NCBI GenBank assembly: GCA_030018495.1
Contig: JASEFS010000004.1
Location: 80,859 to 144,858, forward strand
Reading direction: 5' to 3'
Origin: Deltaproteobacteria bacterium
Lineage (GTDB): Bacteria > Desulfobacterota > Desulfobaccia > Desulfobaccales > 0-14-0-80-60-11
DNA length: 64,000 bases
Made by a program: the position numbers and the translations under genes
In this document: positions 27,127 through 35,337 of the stretch, piece by piece
Position numbering within the stretch: the first letter of the stretch is position 1
Layout: every line of letters begins with the position of its first letter
The notes under the pieces: generated by a model
What the model was told of the DNA's origin: nothing
What the model saw: only the letters and a program-made list of their open reading frames with translations
Database searches by the model: none

Positions 27127-27777
27127 GTGTTTGATGTTGCCGGCCACCCTGCCGCTTTTTTTATCACCAGCCTGGTGTCCCTTCTGGTCATCGTGGACCC
27201 GCCGGGCAACATCTTTTCCTTTCTCGCCCTGTCCTCGGGGTATTCGCCGGAGGACTCCCGGGCTTTGGCCCGCCGGGCCTGTTTTTACGCGTTTGCCATA
27301 TTGACCGTGTTTATCTTTCTCGGCCGCCTTATCCTGAACTTTTTCGGCATCACCCTGGCCGCGTTCCAGATTGCCGGCGGCCTGATCCTGTTCCGCATCG
27401 CTTTTGATATGTTGGAAGCCCGGGGCCACTTCAACCGGCTGGACACCTCTTCCAGCCTGGTGGCCGCGGACTACCGGGATATCGCCCTGGTGCCCATGGC
27501 GGTGCCGCTGCTTTCGGGCCCGGGGGCCATCTCCACCATCCTGGTTTTGACCAGCCGCAGCGAAAGTCTTTGGGAAGACGGCATCGTGGTCTGCGCCCTG
27601 GCCCTGACCATGCTTATTACCTATATCGTATTCTGCTTTGCCGAGCCCTTGCTGCGTTTTTTCAAGGAAACCGGCATCCGGCTCCTCACCCGCATCATGG
27701 GCCTGATTCTGGCCGCCCTGGCCGTGCAGTTTATCATTGACGGCCTCCAGGCTGCCTTTTTCTTTGTCCGGAACTAA
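27127..27777 (+). CDS. MarC family integral membrane protein
   Basis: 216 residues with six predicted membrane segments. Family features are the VDPPGNIFSF motif near residue 23, an AGGLILFRIAFDML helix and the PLLSGPGAIST loop near the middle. The start is GTG 27127 with AAAGG about 12 bases upstream. Function of MarC proteins is unsettled despite the name. Its last four bases overlap the convergent radical SAM gene. Confidence 0.88.
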   Translation: MFDVAGHPAAFFITSLVSLLVIVDPPGNIFSFLALSSGYSPEDSRALARRACFYAFAILTVFIFLGRLILNFFGITLAAFQIAGGLILFRIAFDMLEARGHFNRLDTSSSLVAADYRDIALVPMAVPLLSGPGAISTILVLTSRSESLWEDGIVVCALALTMLITYIVFCFAEPLLRFFKETGIRLLTRIMGLILAALAVQFIIDGLQAAFFFVRN

Positions 27778-29087
27778 TAGAAGTCCACCGGATCAATGCC
27801 CCGGTACGCCGACCAGTGGAAAAACAGGTTGCTGGGCAGGCCCTGAAATATAAAGGAATTGGGCGGCCACAGGAAACGTCGAAATATAGCCGGAAACGAA
27901 TAGAATCTGCGAAAGCAGTCCCAGACGCCTTCTTCACATTCAGCCGGGGTCATGTGGCGGGGGACAAAATTACAAACCATGCCCAGATACTTTTCCGCCT
28001 CAGGATTATGAATCCGGCCTTCCTGAGCCAACCGGTTCCACATGGGGGTCCCCCGCCGGGGCGTCGCCACGTTGAAAAAGGCCATGGGGGCCTTGACCCG
28101 CTCCAAAAAGGCCAGGGTTTCTTCAAACAGTTCCTTGCGGTCGCCGTCCAGTCCGAACATAAAGTTCAGGGAATAAAAGATGCCCCGCTGACGCAGGCGG
28201 TTCAGAAGTATTTCGTATTCCTGGACGGAATTCTGCACCTTGTCAATGGAAGAGATGCTCTCCTCGCAGACGTTTTCAATGCCGATATTGACGTGGAAAC
28301 ACCCTGAAGCCTTGGCCAAGTCCAGCAATTCCTCATCCCGGGAAGTGTTGATGGTCCATAGACAGCTCCAGCGGATACCAAGGGGGAGCAGGGCCCTGAA
28401 GAGCTCCTTGGCATAATCCCGATGCCCGGTGAGATTGTCGTCAATAAAATAGACCTTTTTCAAGCCGGTCAGCCGGATGTTGGCCTTGATTTCGTCGACA
28501 ACCTCGCCTATGGGACGCCGGCGGTAAGTTTGCCCGTAAATGATAGGCACCTCGCAGAAGGCACAATGATAGGGACACCCTCGGGAGGTTTGCGCGGGCA
28601 CGATTTTTACCCGATAGCGGCGAAAATCCATCAGCTCCACTCGGGGGCGGGGCAGGCCCGTCATATCGTGGAATCTTTCGGCCTGATAAACGGGTTTCAG
28701 GCGCTTGCGGGCCGCATCCTCCAGGACTTCAGGCCAAACGGCTTCCGCTTCCCCCGCCACCACGGCATCCGCGTGTTCCATGGCCTCATCCGGGTGAAGG
28801 CTCACATGGAAACCTCCCATGACCACGGGCACACGTCGGCGCCGGAATTCGCCGGCAATTTCATAAGCCCGCTCGGAAGTGGCGCAGGTCGCGGTGATGC
28901 CCACCAAATCATAGGACCGATGAAAGGGGATGGGACCCAGGCGATCATCACAGATCTCTACCTGATGGCCTTTGGGCGTCAGGCCGGCCAGAAACGGCAG
29001 CGTGATGCCCAGAAGCCAGCGGCTGCGACTGCGCAGTGGACGTCCGTCGGGATATTTGGTCGTAGGCTGCACCAAAAGAATACGCAT
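27774..29087 (-). CDS. B12-binding-domain radical SAM protein
   Basis: 437 residues. An N-terminal cobalamin-binding-like Rossmann domain (about 1-140) is followed by a radical SAM core with the CX3CX2C cluster CPYHCAFC near residue 177-184. A C-terminal segment is rich in aromatic residues. Such class B or related enzymes often methylate or rearrange lipids and secondary metabolites; hopanoid or lipid enzymes are possible but nothing here fixes the substrate. It is divergent from the SAM methyltransferase at 29199. Confidence 0.88.
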   Translation of the reverse strand: MRILLVQPTTKYPDGRPLRSRSRWLLGITLPFLAGLTPKGHQVEICDDRLGPIPFHRSYDLVGITATCATSERAYEIAGEFRRRRVPVVMGGFHVSLHPDEAMEHADAVVAGEAEAVWPEVLEDAARKRLKPVYQAERFHDMTGLPRPRVELMDFRRYRVKIVPAQTSRGCPYHCAFCEVPIIYGQTYRRRPIGEVVDEIKANIRLTGLKKVYFIDDNLTGHRDYAKELFRALLPLGIRWSCLWTINTSRDEELLDLAKASGCFHVNIGIENVCEESISSIDKVQNSVQEYEILLNRLRQRGIFYSLNFMFGLDGDRKELFEETLAFLERVKAPMAFFNVATPRRGTPMWNRLAQEGRIHNPEAEKYLGMVCNFVPRHMTPAECEEGVWDCFRRFYSFPAIFRRFLWPPNSFIFQGLPSNLFFHWSAYRGIDPVDFY

Positions 29088-29198
29088 TCGCTTAGAAACA
29101 GGCTAAAAAATAGTAATATGGTATTTTATTAAATCGAAATTCTTGATTACAATAGAAAATACCCGGATTACGTCAGTGTTTTTGCACACCCTCATCGG

Positions 29199-30113
29199 AT
29201 GAAATCGATTCTCTGCCCCTTGTGTGAAGTTGATCGCACCGCTTTCGTAAGCCGGCGCCGCCGGCAGAATTTGACTGTAACCACGGTTATTTGCCTTGAG
29301 TGCGGCCTAGTTTATCACAATCCCGTCATTGAAGACAGTGACCGCCGGGACACCGGGGCCACTTTCCAGGCATGGCACACGGATGCCCGGCCGAGTTCCC
29401 GGTATTTTAAAAAACTGGAGGCGCGCTGGGCCAGACAGTGGCCTCTGGTGGGCTCCGTGTTTACGCCGGGGTGCCGGGTACTGGAGATCGGCGCCGGCCT
29501 GGGGGTGGTTTCGGCCCACCTCAAGCGCCTGGGCGCCAAAGTGCTGAGCGTGGAGCCGGATCCGGCCCAAGCAGCCTATGCGAGGGAGCATTGGGACCTC
29601 ACGGTGGTGCAGGCCCGCTTTGAAGACGTGGACCTGACGGGAGAGCAGTTCGACCTGATTCTTTCTTCCCACGCCATCGAACATTTCCAAGACCCGTTGA
29701 ATTTTCTGGCCAAGGTGCGAACCCTGGCCCACCCGGAAACCGCCCTGTTCTTGGAAACCCCCAATATCCTGGCCCCCAAAGTGAGCCCCGTCAGGCTCTT
29801 TTCGGTGGCCCACAACTTTTATTTCTCACCCTGGACCTTGAGTCTATTGCTTGAGAAGGGGGGATGGCAGGTAAGCCGCCGACGCATTTTCCGTCGGGAC
29901 GCTTTTCAACTCCTGGCCCGGCCGGCGCCGCCGCGGCGGCCGGCGATTCCTTCCCAGGCCGTCCCATTAGTGCAAAAAGCCCTCAATCGCCACCGCTACC
30001 TGTACTATCTAAAGCTGCTCTTCCTGTGGCGCAAAATTCCCTGGTGGCAGACTTACTGGATGTACACCGATGATCCCAGGTATGATGACATAATGGCCTT
30101 GGAGCTGAGCTGA
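29199..30113 (+). CDS. class I SAM-dependent methyltransferase with N-terminal zinc ribbon
   Basis: 304 residues. An N-terminal CPLC ... CLEC pair (residues 6-9 and about 34-37) forms a zinc ribbon. The Rossmann methyltransferase follows, with motif I VLEIGAGLGVVSAH near 91-104, acidic SVEPD for ribose binding and SHAIEHFQDP (motif IV-like). This arrangement is usual for methyltransferases of polysaccharide or lipid pathways; the substrate is not identifiable. The 111 bases between it and the divergent radical SAM gene are AT-rich and probably hold both promoters. Confidence 0.82.
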   Translation: MKSILCPLCEVDRTAFVSRRRRQNLTVTTVICLECGLVYHNPVIEDSDRRDTGATFQAWHTDARPSSRYFKKLEARWARQWPLVGSVFTPGCRVLEIGAGLGVVSAHLKRLGAKVLSVEPDPAQAAYAREHWDLTVVQARFEDVDLTGEQFDLILSSHAIEHFQDPLNFLAKVRTLAHPETALFLETPNILAPKVSPVRLFSVAHNFYFSPWTLSLLLEKGGWQVSRRRIFRRDAFQLLARPAPPRRPAIPSQAVPLVQKALNRHRYLYYLKLLFLWRKIPWWQTYWMYTDDPRYDDIMALELS

Positions 30114-30180
30114 TGAAATGCAGTCGCTGAAACCGAATGACCGTGAGGGGGCTTATTTCTAAAGACGCCCTTACCTTTCC

Positions 30181-30212
30181 ACCGAAAACCGAAAACCAAA
30201 AACCGAAAACCG
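30181..30212. repeat. heptamer tandem repeat (ACCGAAA)
   Basis: Units ACCGAAA, ACCGAAA, ACCAAAA, ACCGAAA and a partial ACCG, ending five bases before the downstream gene's stop codon at 30217. Confidence 0.9.
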
Positions 30213-30216
30213 TCTT

Positions 30217-30522
30217 TTAAGGCTTGCGCAAGGGGATCACTTTGCCCTCCGGACCCGGGCTTTCCGGTTGGAGTGGAGTTTTTGGCGGGACCAGAACCAA
30301 TCTCACCGGCTTGCCCCCCATGGTGAATTCCTCCCCCTGAATTTGGGCTTCCTCCAAAATCCAGACCAGGGCCTGGGGAGGCAGCGTCAACGCCAAAAGC
30401 TCCACCTGATACCATCCTTTTTTGACATCCGGGTTGATATCCTCGATACGGGCATAAAACGCCGGTTGGTTTTCCAGGTATACTAAAACCAGGTCGTTGA
30501 TGGTGGTCATGACCTTCCTCAA
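30217..30522 (-). CDS. small uncharacterised protein
   Basis: 101 residues (89 if begun at the internal ATG 30486-30488 region is not used; MTTINDL from 30510 is the likelier start). The body is a beta-rich segment (NDLVLVYLENQPAFYARIE, then WYQVELLALTLPPQ) and the tail is proline-rich. No signal peptide or membrane segment. I do not recognise the family. It looks genuinely coding from its ordered composition and isolated position with AT-rich flanks. Confidence 0.6.
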   Translation of the reverse strand: MRKVMTTINDLVLVYLENQPAFYARIEDINPDVKKGWYQVELLALTLPPQALVWILEEAQIQGEEFTMGGKPVRLVLVPPKTPLQPESPGPEGKVIPLRKP

Positions 30523-30755
30523 AGTACAATGGTTCGGAAATTTGCTGACGAATTTTTCTCTTTAAGTGTTTTTGCGCCTTTGCGTGCAATATTTTTCCTC
30601 TCAAAGACGGGAAGGCGTAAAGAATTATAAAATATGTCACCGACAGGTTGCCCGGTGAGGCAGTCTCACTTTAACAAACAACCCTGGATTTGCAAAATTT
30701 CCGGATTATCTAAGATATTAATTGTAATTATCCGGCGGATTTATGAGGAGGCGCG

Positions 30756-31169
30756 ATGGCAGCCGTGGAATTCATTGATCTGAGCGAAGAAATATCCGAA
30801 GACCCGCGGGGGTTGAGCTTCTTTCCGTTTAAAAACCGGGTGAGCCGGCCCGACGTTATAATCCCGAATTTCCATCTGGTCTCCATCCAGCCCGGGCAGG
30901 TGCGGGGCAACCACGTTCATCCAGGACACCTGGAGTGGCTCTATCCTTTCCACGGGGAGGGGGATTTTATTTGGAAAACCACAAACGGAGGGCAAGCCTC
31001 CAGGCGAATTGCCGGACACCGAGTGCTTATCCGCATTCCTCCCGGGATTGCCCACGCAGTGCGCAATGTCGGGGCTCAACCCATCTACCTGCTGGCCTGG
31101 CGGGAACCGCTGGGCGAAGCCCAGGGCCAGCCCGAAACCGTGCCCTGTCCCGTGGTCGAGACCCCTTAA
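30756..31169 (+). CDS. cupin-domain protein
   Basis: 137 residues forming a single cupin. The metal-binding first motif is GNHVHPGHLEWLYPFHGEG (two histidines and a Glu), and the second motif centres on PPGIAHAVRNVG. GAGGAGG precedes the ATG by six bases. It is convergent with the histidine-rich gene. No catalytic assignment is possible. Confidence 0.82.
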   Translation: MAAVEFIDLSEEISEDPRGLSFFPFKNRVSRPDVIIPNFHLVSIQPGQVRGNHVHPGHLEWLYPFHGEGDFIWKTTNGGQASRRIAGHRVLIRIPPGIAHAVRNVGAQPIYLLAWREPLGEAQGQPETVPCPVVETP

Positions 31170-31170
31170 A

Positions 31171-31231
31171 AAGAAAAAGCCACGCACCCGCTCTGCCCGA
31201 GCTTTTGTCCGGGGGCGCGGCTGGCGGCTTT
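31171..31231. terminator. bidirectional terminator between cupin and histidine-rich genes
   Basis: AAAGCC (31176-31181) pairs with GGCTTT (31226-31231) as the outer part of an imperfect GC stem. On the minus strand it is followed by TTTTTCTTTTT; on the plus strand by TTTAATTT. Confidence 0.65.
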
Positions 31232-31257
31232 AATTTATAAAAGGCTCACAGTTTTAC

Positions 31258-31419
31258 TTAATGGCAACACTGATGCTCGTGCTGGTGATGGCCGTCATCA
31301 TGCGTATGCTCGTGGCTGTGAGTGGTCGCCGTGTGGGTGTGCTCATGCCCGTCATGGGTGTGAGCCACGTGCTCATGGGAATGCTCGTGCTCATGTTTGT
31401 CTTTGCTGTGGCAACACAT
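31258..31419 (-). CDS. 53-residue histidine-rich metal-binding protein
   Basis: A complete small gene with its own promoter (31451-31479) and an exceptionally strong ribosome binding site GGAGGAGGTGAT ahead of the ATG at 31417-31419. Twenty of 53 residues are histidine, mostly in HEH, HTH and HSH steps, and a CC pair lies near each end (residues 2-3 and 51-52). There are almost no hydrophobic residues, so it is soluble and probably disordered without metal. By analogy with Hpn-type proteins it should buffer nickel, cobalt or zinc. The upstream same-strand neighbour is a DUF4198 protein, a family tied to Ni/Co uptake loci. The plus-strand ORF over the same bases is a shadow. Confidence 0.85.
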   Translation of the reverse strand: MCCHSKDKHEHEHSHEHVAHTHDGHEHTHTATTHSHEHTHDDGHHQHEHQCCH

Positions 31420-31450
31420 TTGTTATCACCTCCTCCAAGCTATATTTTTT

Positions 31451-31479
31451 AATTTAAGATATCTCCTTGCCCGTGTCAA
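31451..31479 (-). promoter_or_regulatory. sigma70-type promoter of the histidine-rich gene
   Basis: On the minus strand, TTGACA (31474-31479) and TAAATT (31451-31456) are 17 bases apart, about 30 bases ahead of the start codon. Confidence 0.8.
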
Positions 31480-31486
31480 TTTTTAA

Positions 31487-31506
31487 GGGGCGGGTGAACC
31501 GCCCCC
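31487..31506 (-). terminator. hairpin between DUF4198 gene and histidine-rich gene
   Basis: A GC stem with GGGGCGG and CCGCCCC-type arms and a TTCA loop lies just after the DUF4198 stop, followed on the minus strand by TTAAAAATT. It separates the two transcription units. Confidence 0.6.
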
Positions 31507-31525
31507 ACAGACGAGCAAAGACGGG

Positions 31526-32368
31526 CTAATTCCCCGCCGCAGGGGCCAAAGGAGCGGGGGCGGGCTCCACATATACCCAGAGATAGCCGCGCTTATCCAC
31601 TGGATAAGCCTGGCCCTGCCGGGTTTTCTGGCCGTGCCGCTGGCCCACGGCAATGACCCACCAGCCGGGGCTGTCCAGGGTGCAGGCCAGATAGCCCTGG
31701 GCGTCAGTCTTTACCGTGCGGGTGATGAGCGGGGTGTTTTCCTCCCCGAACCGGTCTTTGGGAAGCTTATCCGCGGGCACGAAAAAGCCGTTGAATTTTT
31801 CGATCTCCACCGTGGCCCCCTTGAGCGGCTTTCCCTGAAACAGGGCCTGCCCCTGAAAAACCGAGCCCACCGGCCAGCCGTAGGGGCGGGTCAAGGGCAC
31901 AATTTCCACTTCCAGGCCGACTTTTTGGTCCCAGCCCTTTTCGGCCATGACATGCCAGGGCTCTTTGACAAAGTCCTGCCAGAAGACCTTTTCCTCGGGA
32001 ATGAAATAGGGCTGGGCTTCCAGGCAAAGGTAATAGTCTCCCACCGCCCCGGGCTTATACGAGACTTCATAAGCCTGGCGCTCCTGGCCGCTCTCCGGGT
32101 CTTTCAGTTTGACTGCCTGGACGGACGCCGGCTCTTTCTTGCCGTCGGGTCCAGCCACGAAAAATTTGGGTTCCACCGCATCATAAATGATCATCTCAAA
32201 AGGATGGCCCCAAAAATATTGCCAGGTGACCTGTTCCCCCGGCTTGCCGTAGCAGCCCTCCACTTTGGGCCAGTAAGTGTGGAAATGGGCTAAGGCCGCA
32301 CCGCTGAACGCCAAGGCCGCGGCCAGGGCCATCACCATCGCCGGTATCCGATATCCCGATTTACTCAT
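31526..32368 (-). CDS. DUF4198 periplasmic protein (COG5266, Ni/Co transport-associated)
   Basis: 280 residues with a signal peptide ending in ALA (residues 1-25, then HFHTYWP). The mature N-terminus starts with HFH, a plausible metal site. The body is beta-rich with a GQALFQGKPLKGATVEIE segment and a late DAQGYLACTLDSPGWW segment typical of the family. Members are often encoded with nickel or cobalt ECF transporters, but none is present here. ATG 32368 has AAGGAGG four bases upstream; the longer frame beginning at 32485 would read through the leader terminator. Confidence 0.8.
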   Translation of the reverse strand: MSKSGYRIPAMVMALAAALAFSGAALAHFHTYWPKVEGCYGKPGEQVTWQYFWGHPFEMIIYDAVEPKFFVAGPDGKKEPASVQAVKLKDPESGQERQAYEVSYKPGAVGDYYLCLEAQPYFIPEEKVFWQDFVKEPWHVMAEKGWDQKVGLEVEIVPLTRPYGWPVGSVFQGQALFQGKPLKGATVEIEKFNGFFVPADKLPKDRFGEENTPLITRTVKTDAQGYLACTLDSPGWWVIAVGQRHGQKTRQGQAYPVDKRGYLWVYVEPAPAPLAPAAGN

Positions 32369-32391
32369 GCCTTCCTCCTTAAGGGTAAAAT

Positions 32392-32440
32392 AAAAAAAAC
32401 CACAAAGAACCGGCGCTTTCCTGCGCCCCGGCCTTCGTGG
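32392..32440 (-). terminator. intrinsic terminator in the leader of the DUF4198 gene
   Basis: On the minus strand a long stem (outer CCACGAAGG/ ... CTTTGTGG, inner GGCGC/GCGCC) is followed by T8. It ends only about 12 bases before the ribosome binding site and lies downstream of a promoter, so it is placed as an attenuator rather than as the end of the previous gene. Confidence 0.75.
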
Positions 32441-32500
32441 CCCATTCATTCCCAAAATTTTTATTAGCTGCCTTCCGGGGTTCACCCCGGCTTTTGCATC

Positions 32501-32529
32501 ACCTTAGCCTGAGCCCGCTGGCCTGTCAA
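32501..32529 (-). promoter_or_regulatory. probable promoter of the DUF4198 leader
   Basis: TTGACA (32524-32529) and TAAGGT (32501-32506) are 17 bases apart on the minus strand. The transcript would begin about ten bases ahead of a perfect CCGGGG/CCCCGG hairpin at 32475-32490. Confidence 0.6.
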
Positions 32530-32641
32530 GCAATTATCGCATCCCGTCGAGCCTCGGGCTTCCACAGCGCGGGGCCGAACTTCGGCAAGGCCGAGTCAGG
32601 AGTATTAATCAGGTTTGCTTTAGCCTTGGGCGGAGATTTTG

Positions 32642-33616
32642 TCAGGTCTCCAAAAATTCACCGAGCCGGTCGAGCAGGGCCGGGGCCAGGGAAGTGCCTC
32701 CGGCGCCGTGCTTCAAAACCTGCAAGGCTTTGGGGGAGTCCAGGGGGGCGCGCCAGGGTCGGATGGAGGTCATGGCTTCGTAGGTGTCCAGCAGTCTGAG
32801 CAGGGTGGCCCAGGGATGAATGGCCTGCTCCGGCAGTCCCAAGGGATAGCCTGAGCTGTCGCCGGTTTCGTGATGCTGTGCGGCCATGTAGAAAATCGTG
32901 CCGGGCAGGTCGGAGAACTTTTCCAGCAGTTGGACGCCCCGTTGGGGATGAGTCCTGATAGCTTCCCGCTCCTCTGCGGATATAGGTCCTGTTTTGGTCC
33001 AGAGCTCCCGGGGCAGGAAAACCATGCCGATATCATGGAGCAAGGCTCCCAGGCCAAAAACTTCCGCCTCCGCTGCGGGCCAGCCCAAATGGCGGGTAAA
33101 AGCCAATCCCAACAGGCAGACATTGACGGAGTGGGTAAACAGGCCGGCATCATGCCGCCGAACCAACGCGGCCGCCTCCCGGGGACCTGCTTCCGAAAGC
33201 AAGGCGTACAGCCGGCGCACGATGTGTTCGGCCAGGTGAAGCTGTCCAGCCGTCAATTTCTCCGAGCTGCCATGGAACACATGCTGTATCCAGACCACGG
33301 CAGTGTCATAAACAAAGCGGGCTTTCTCGACGGCGGAGGTGTCGGCGGCGGCCTCCGTCTCTTTCAGGCGGGCAGACAGATAGATTACCAGGGGACCCGC
33401 GTCCGCAGGGTCAAAGTAACCCCAGGCCTCCTCAGCTCCCCCTCCTCCGGCCCGGCGATGTCCGAGGGGCTTGAAATAGATGGGGCAAGGCGGCTCCTGG
33501 CCGGGCCTGAACAGGCGCAAAGGCACCGGGAAGAGTTCCCTCTCGGCTCCCCCGGTTATTTCACTTTTCTTTTTAAGTATGGGAAGTTGTAAAACCCGAG
33601 CCATATTATTTCTCAT
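32642..33616 (-). CDS. HD-domain (HD-GYP-like) phosphohydrolase, partly degenerate GYP motif
   Basis: 324 residues. The N-terminal 150 residues carry no named domain. The HD-GYP-like domain follows, with HSVNVCLLG, the metal-binding HDIGMVFLP, the helix IRTHPQRGVQLLE and HHETGDSSGYP. The canonical motif is HHExxDGxGYP, so the DG pair has changed to DSS while GYP and the histidines remain. It could be a cyclic-di-GMP phosphodiesterase or a receptor that has lost activity. It is the last gene of a four-gene minus-strand cassette. Confidence 0.85.
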   Translation of the reverse strand: MRNNMARVLQLPILKKKSEITGGAERELFPVPLRLFRPGQEPPCPIYFKPLGHRRAGGGGAEEAWGYFDPADAGPLVIYLSARLKETEAAADTSAVEKARFVYDTAVVWIQHVFHGSSEKLTAGQLHLAEHIVRRLYALLSEAGPREAAALVRRHDAGLFTHSVNVCLLGLAFTRHLGWPAAEAEVFGLGALLHDIGMVFLPRELWTKTGPISAEEREAIRTHPQRGVQLLEKFSDLPGTIFYMAAQHHETGDSSGYPLGLPEQAIHPWATLLRLLDTYEAMTSIRPWRAPLDSPKALQVLKHGAGGTSLAPALLDRLGEFLET

Positions 33617-33694
33617 TAAGTTTTCATTGCGCCGACAACCTCATTAAACCGCCTCCCCTTTCGCCTTTTCCCCTTTTCCCCGTTTCGCCCTTCT

Positions 33695-34693
33695 CTAAGC
33701 CGGGGTGCGGCGCCAGAAGCGGGACCAGGAGCCGCCGGCTGCTTCGGACAACATCCCGGAATCCTGGGGAAGGCTACAATTCTCCAACAACAGGTGGGCG
33801 ATCTTCTCCAGGTCCCTGGCCGCCTGGCTCTTTTCCTGCCTGAGGGGGAAGGGCATCATCTGGTTCACCGCGCCCTCCACCGCGGGGTCATAGGACAGCC
33901 GCCCGAGCACCCGGGTTTTGAGGCTCAAGAAGGAGGCGCACACCTTTTCGATAATCAGGCCGGCCTGGAAATCCTTCTCCTCCTTCACCATGTTCACGAC
34001 CAGGTAGATGGAGAAATCCTTGAGGAGACGGAGCAGATGCTGGAAGCTTTCGGAATTCGCCTCTTTCAGATGGAGCAGGATATCATTAATGGATTCAACC
34101 CCCTGCCCGTGGTTTTTGACGTCCGTCTGCATGAGCAGGTCAAGCACCAGGCTGTCTTTGGCGAACTCCCGGGTTATCTGGCGATACAGGCTGTTTTTGA
34201 TGAAGCCGTAGACATTCTGGAGGGAGGTGGCCTGACTTGTGAGCATACAGATCTTTCCCGGAGAATAGTTGAAAAAATCCAGGACGTTGTAGGAAGTTCC
34301 GGCCCCCAGGTCCAGGAGCACCAGGTCCGCGGGCAGTTCTTCGATCTGGTGGAGTATGCGCAACTTTTGGGCATAGGTGGGATTGGCCGCGCCCAGGATG
34401 TCGTCTGCGCCGCAGATCAGGCCGATGCCTTCAATCTGGGTGTCGATGATGATGTCTTCCAGGCGGCTCATGCGTTTGAGAAGAAAATCCTCCAGGGTGT
34501 GAGGCGGATAGCGCACCCCCATGAGAGTGTGCAGGTTGGCCCCGCCCAGGTCCGCGTCCACCAGGATCAACTTCTTCCCCAGTCGCGCCAAAGAAATGGC
34601 CAGCCCCAGGGTGAAGACGCTTTTGCCGACGCCGCCTTTGCCGCCGCCGATGGCCCATAGTTTTTTGGTCATGGGTGTCTGCATCGCTTTCAC
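33695..34693 (-). CDS. MinD/ParA-family ATPase (FlhG-like)
   Basis: 332 residues with the deviant Walker A GGGKGGVGKS near residue 17-26, the switch/second motif VDADLGGANLH and Walker B LVLLDLGAGTSYNVLDFF. A typical membrane-targeting amphipathic C-terminal helix is not obvious. FlhG-type members position flagella or large membrane assemblies. No flagellar genes are nearby; the neighbours are a PilZ-like membrane protein and an HD-GYP-like protein, which suggests spatial or cyclic-dinucleotide control. Start is GTG 34693, with ATG 34684 or 34672 as alternatives. Confidence 0.88.
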   Translation of the reverse strand: MKAMQTPMTKKLWAIGGGKGGVGKSVFTLGLAISLARLGKKLILVDADLGGANLHTLMGVRYPPHTLEDFLLKRMSRLEDIIIDTQIEGIGLICGADDILGAANPTYAQKLRILHQIEELPADLVLLDLGAGTSYNVLDFFNYSPGKICMLTSQATSLQNVYGFIKNSLYRQITREFAKDSLVLDLLMQTDVKNHGQGVESINDILLHLKEANSESFQHLLRLLKDFSIYLVVNMVKEEKDFQAGLIIEKVCASFLSLKTRVLGRLSYDPAVEGAVNQMMPFPLRQEKSQAARDLEKIAHLLLENCSLPQDSGMLSEAAGGSWSRFWRRTPA

Positions 34694-34725
34694 TCTTGTG
34701 CTTTAGTTGAATAAAAAACCGGGGC

Positions 34726-35337
34726 TTATTCCTCGGACACGGTGCGGTCCTGCCACATGGCCCAGGCGCTTTTCGCCGCCATCATCAAGCAACCGTAAAT
34801 GGCCAGGATGCTGCCGTAAAGTTTAAGGTTCTCCGGTCCGAGAAAATACAGGGCCGTGCCGCCGGCCATGGCCCCTACCGCCACCGCGTAGATGGCTTGA
34901 TGACCGGAGGGAATGAAGCGTCGGGCGTGGACTCTATCCCACTGGTCCCACAGTTCCTTAAAGTCCCGGGGATACCCCTTAAGGCGCTCTTCCAGCGCCT
35001 GGCGCACCCGCAAATCCGGCTCAGCCAACTCCAGGGCGATGACGTATGCATCAGCTTGGCCTTCCGCCGGGCGGGTCCAGAGCACGCGGCCCGCAATCCT
35101 GCCCAGTTCTTCTTCGGGGTACCGGGGCAGCAAAATGAGCGCCTCCTGACCCTCAAGGCCCGAGTCGCCGATGCTCCCCGAGGCGTCCGCGGCGGTCAAC
35201 ACCACCCCGCCGGCCGACAATCCCTTTACCTCCACCGGAACCGACAGGGGCGCCCGCCCCCGTCTCCTGCCGCCGATTTCCAGGTAGATGCCATCCTGCC
35301 CGTCAAAACCGCTTTCTTGTCTTGCCTGCCCGCTCAT
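34726..35337 (-). CDS. membrane protein with PilZ-like N-terminal domain
   Basis: 203 residues. An RRRGRAPLSVPVEVKGLSAGG region resembles the RxxxR and (D/N)xSxxG parts of PilZ, though the match is imperfect. Two hydrophobic helices near the C-terminus (around 145-190) anchor it. The ATG 35337 overlaps the stop of the preceding gene by four bases, which fixes the start and shows co-translation. PilZ assignment is tentative. Confidence 0.6.
   Translation of the reverse strand: MSGQARQESGFDGQDGIYLEIGGRRRGRAPLSVPVEVKGLSAGGVVLTAADASGSIGDSGLEGQEALILLPRYPEEELGRIAGRVLWTRPAEGQADAYVIALELAEPDLRVRQALEERLKGYPRDFKELWDQWDRVHARRFIPSGHQAIYAVAVGAMAGGTALYFLGPENLKLYGSILAIYGCLMMAAKSAWAMWQDRTVSEE

Noticed and set aside
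31261..31452. 63-residue plus-strand open frame
   Set aside because: It is the antisense shadow of the histidine-rich gene; valine, methionine and leucine come from reversed CAC/CAT codons, and it has no ribosome binding site.
32441..32500. Identification of the DUF4198 leader as a cobalamin, cyclic-di-GMP, Moco or NiCo riboswitch
   Set aside because: Some bases recall parts of these motifs, but none of the conserved cores is present in order, so I name no class.
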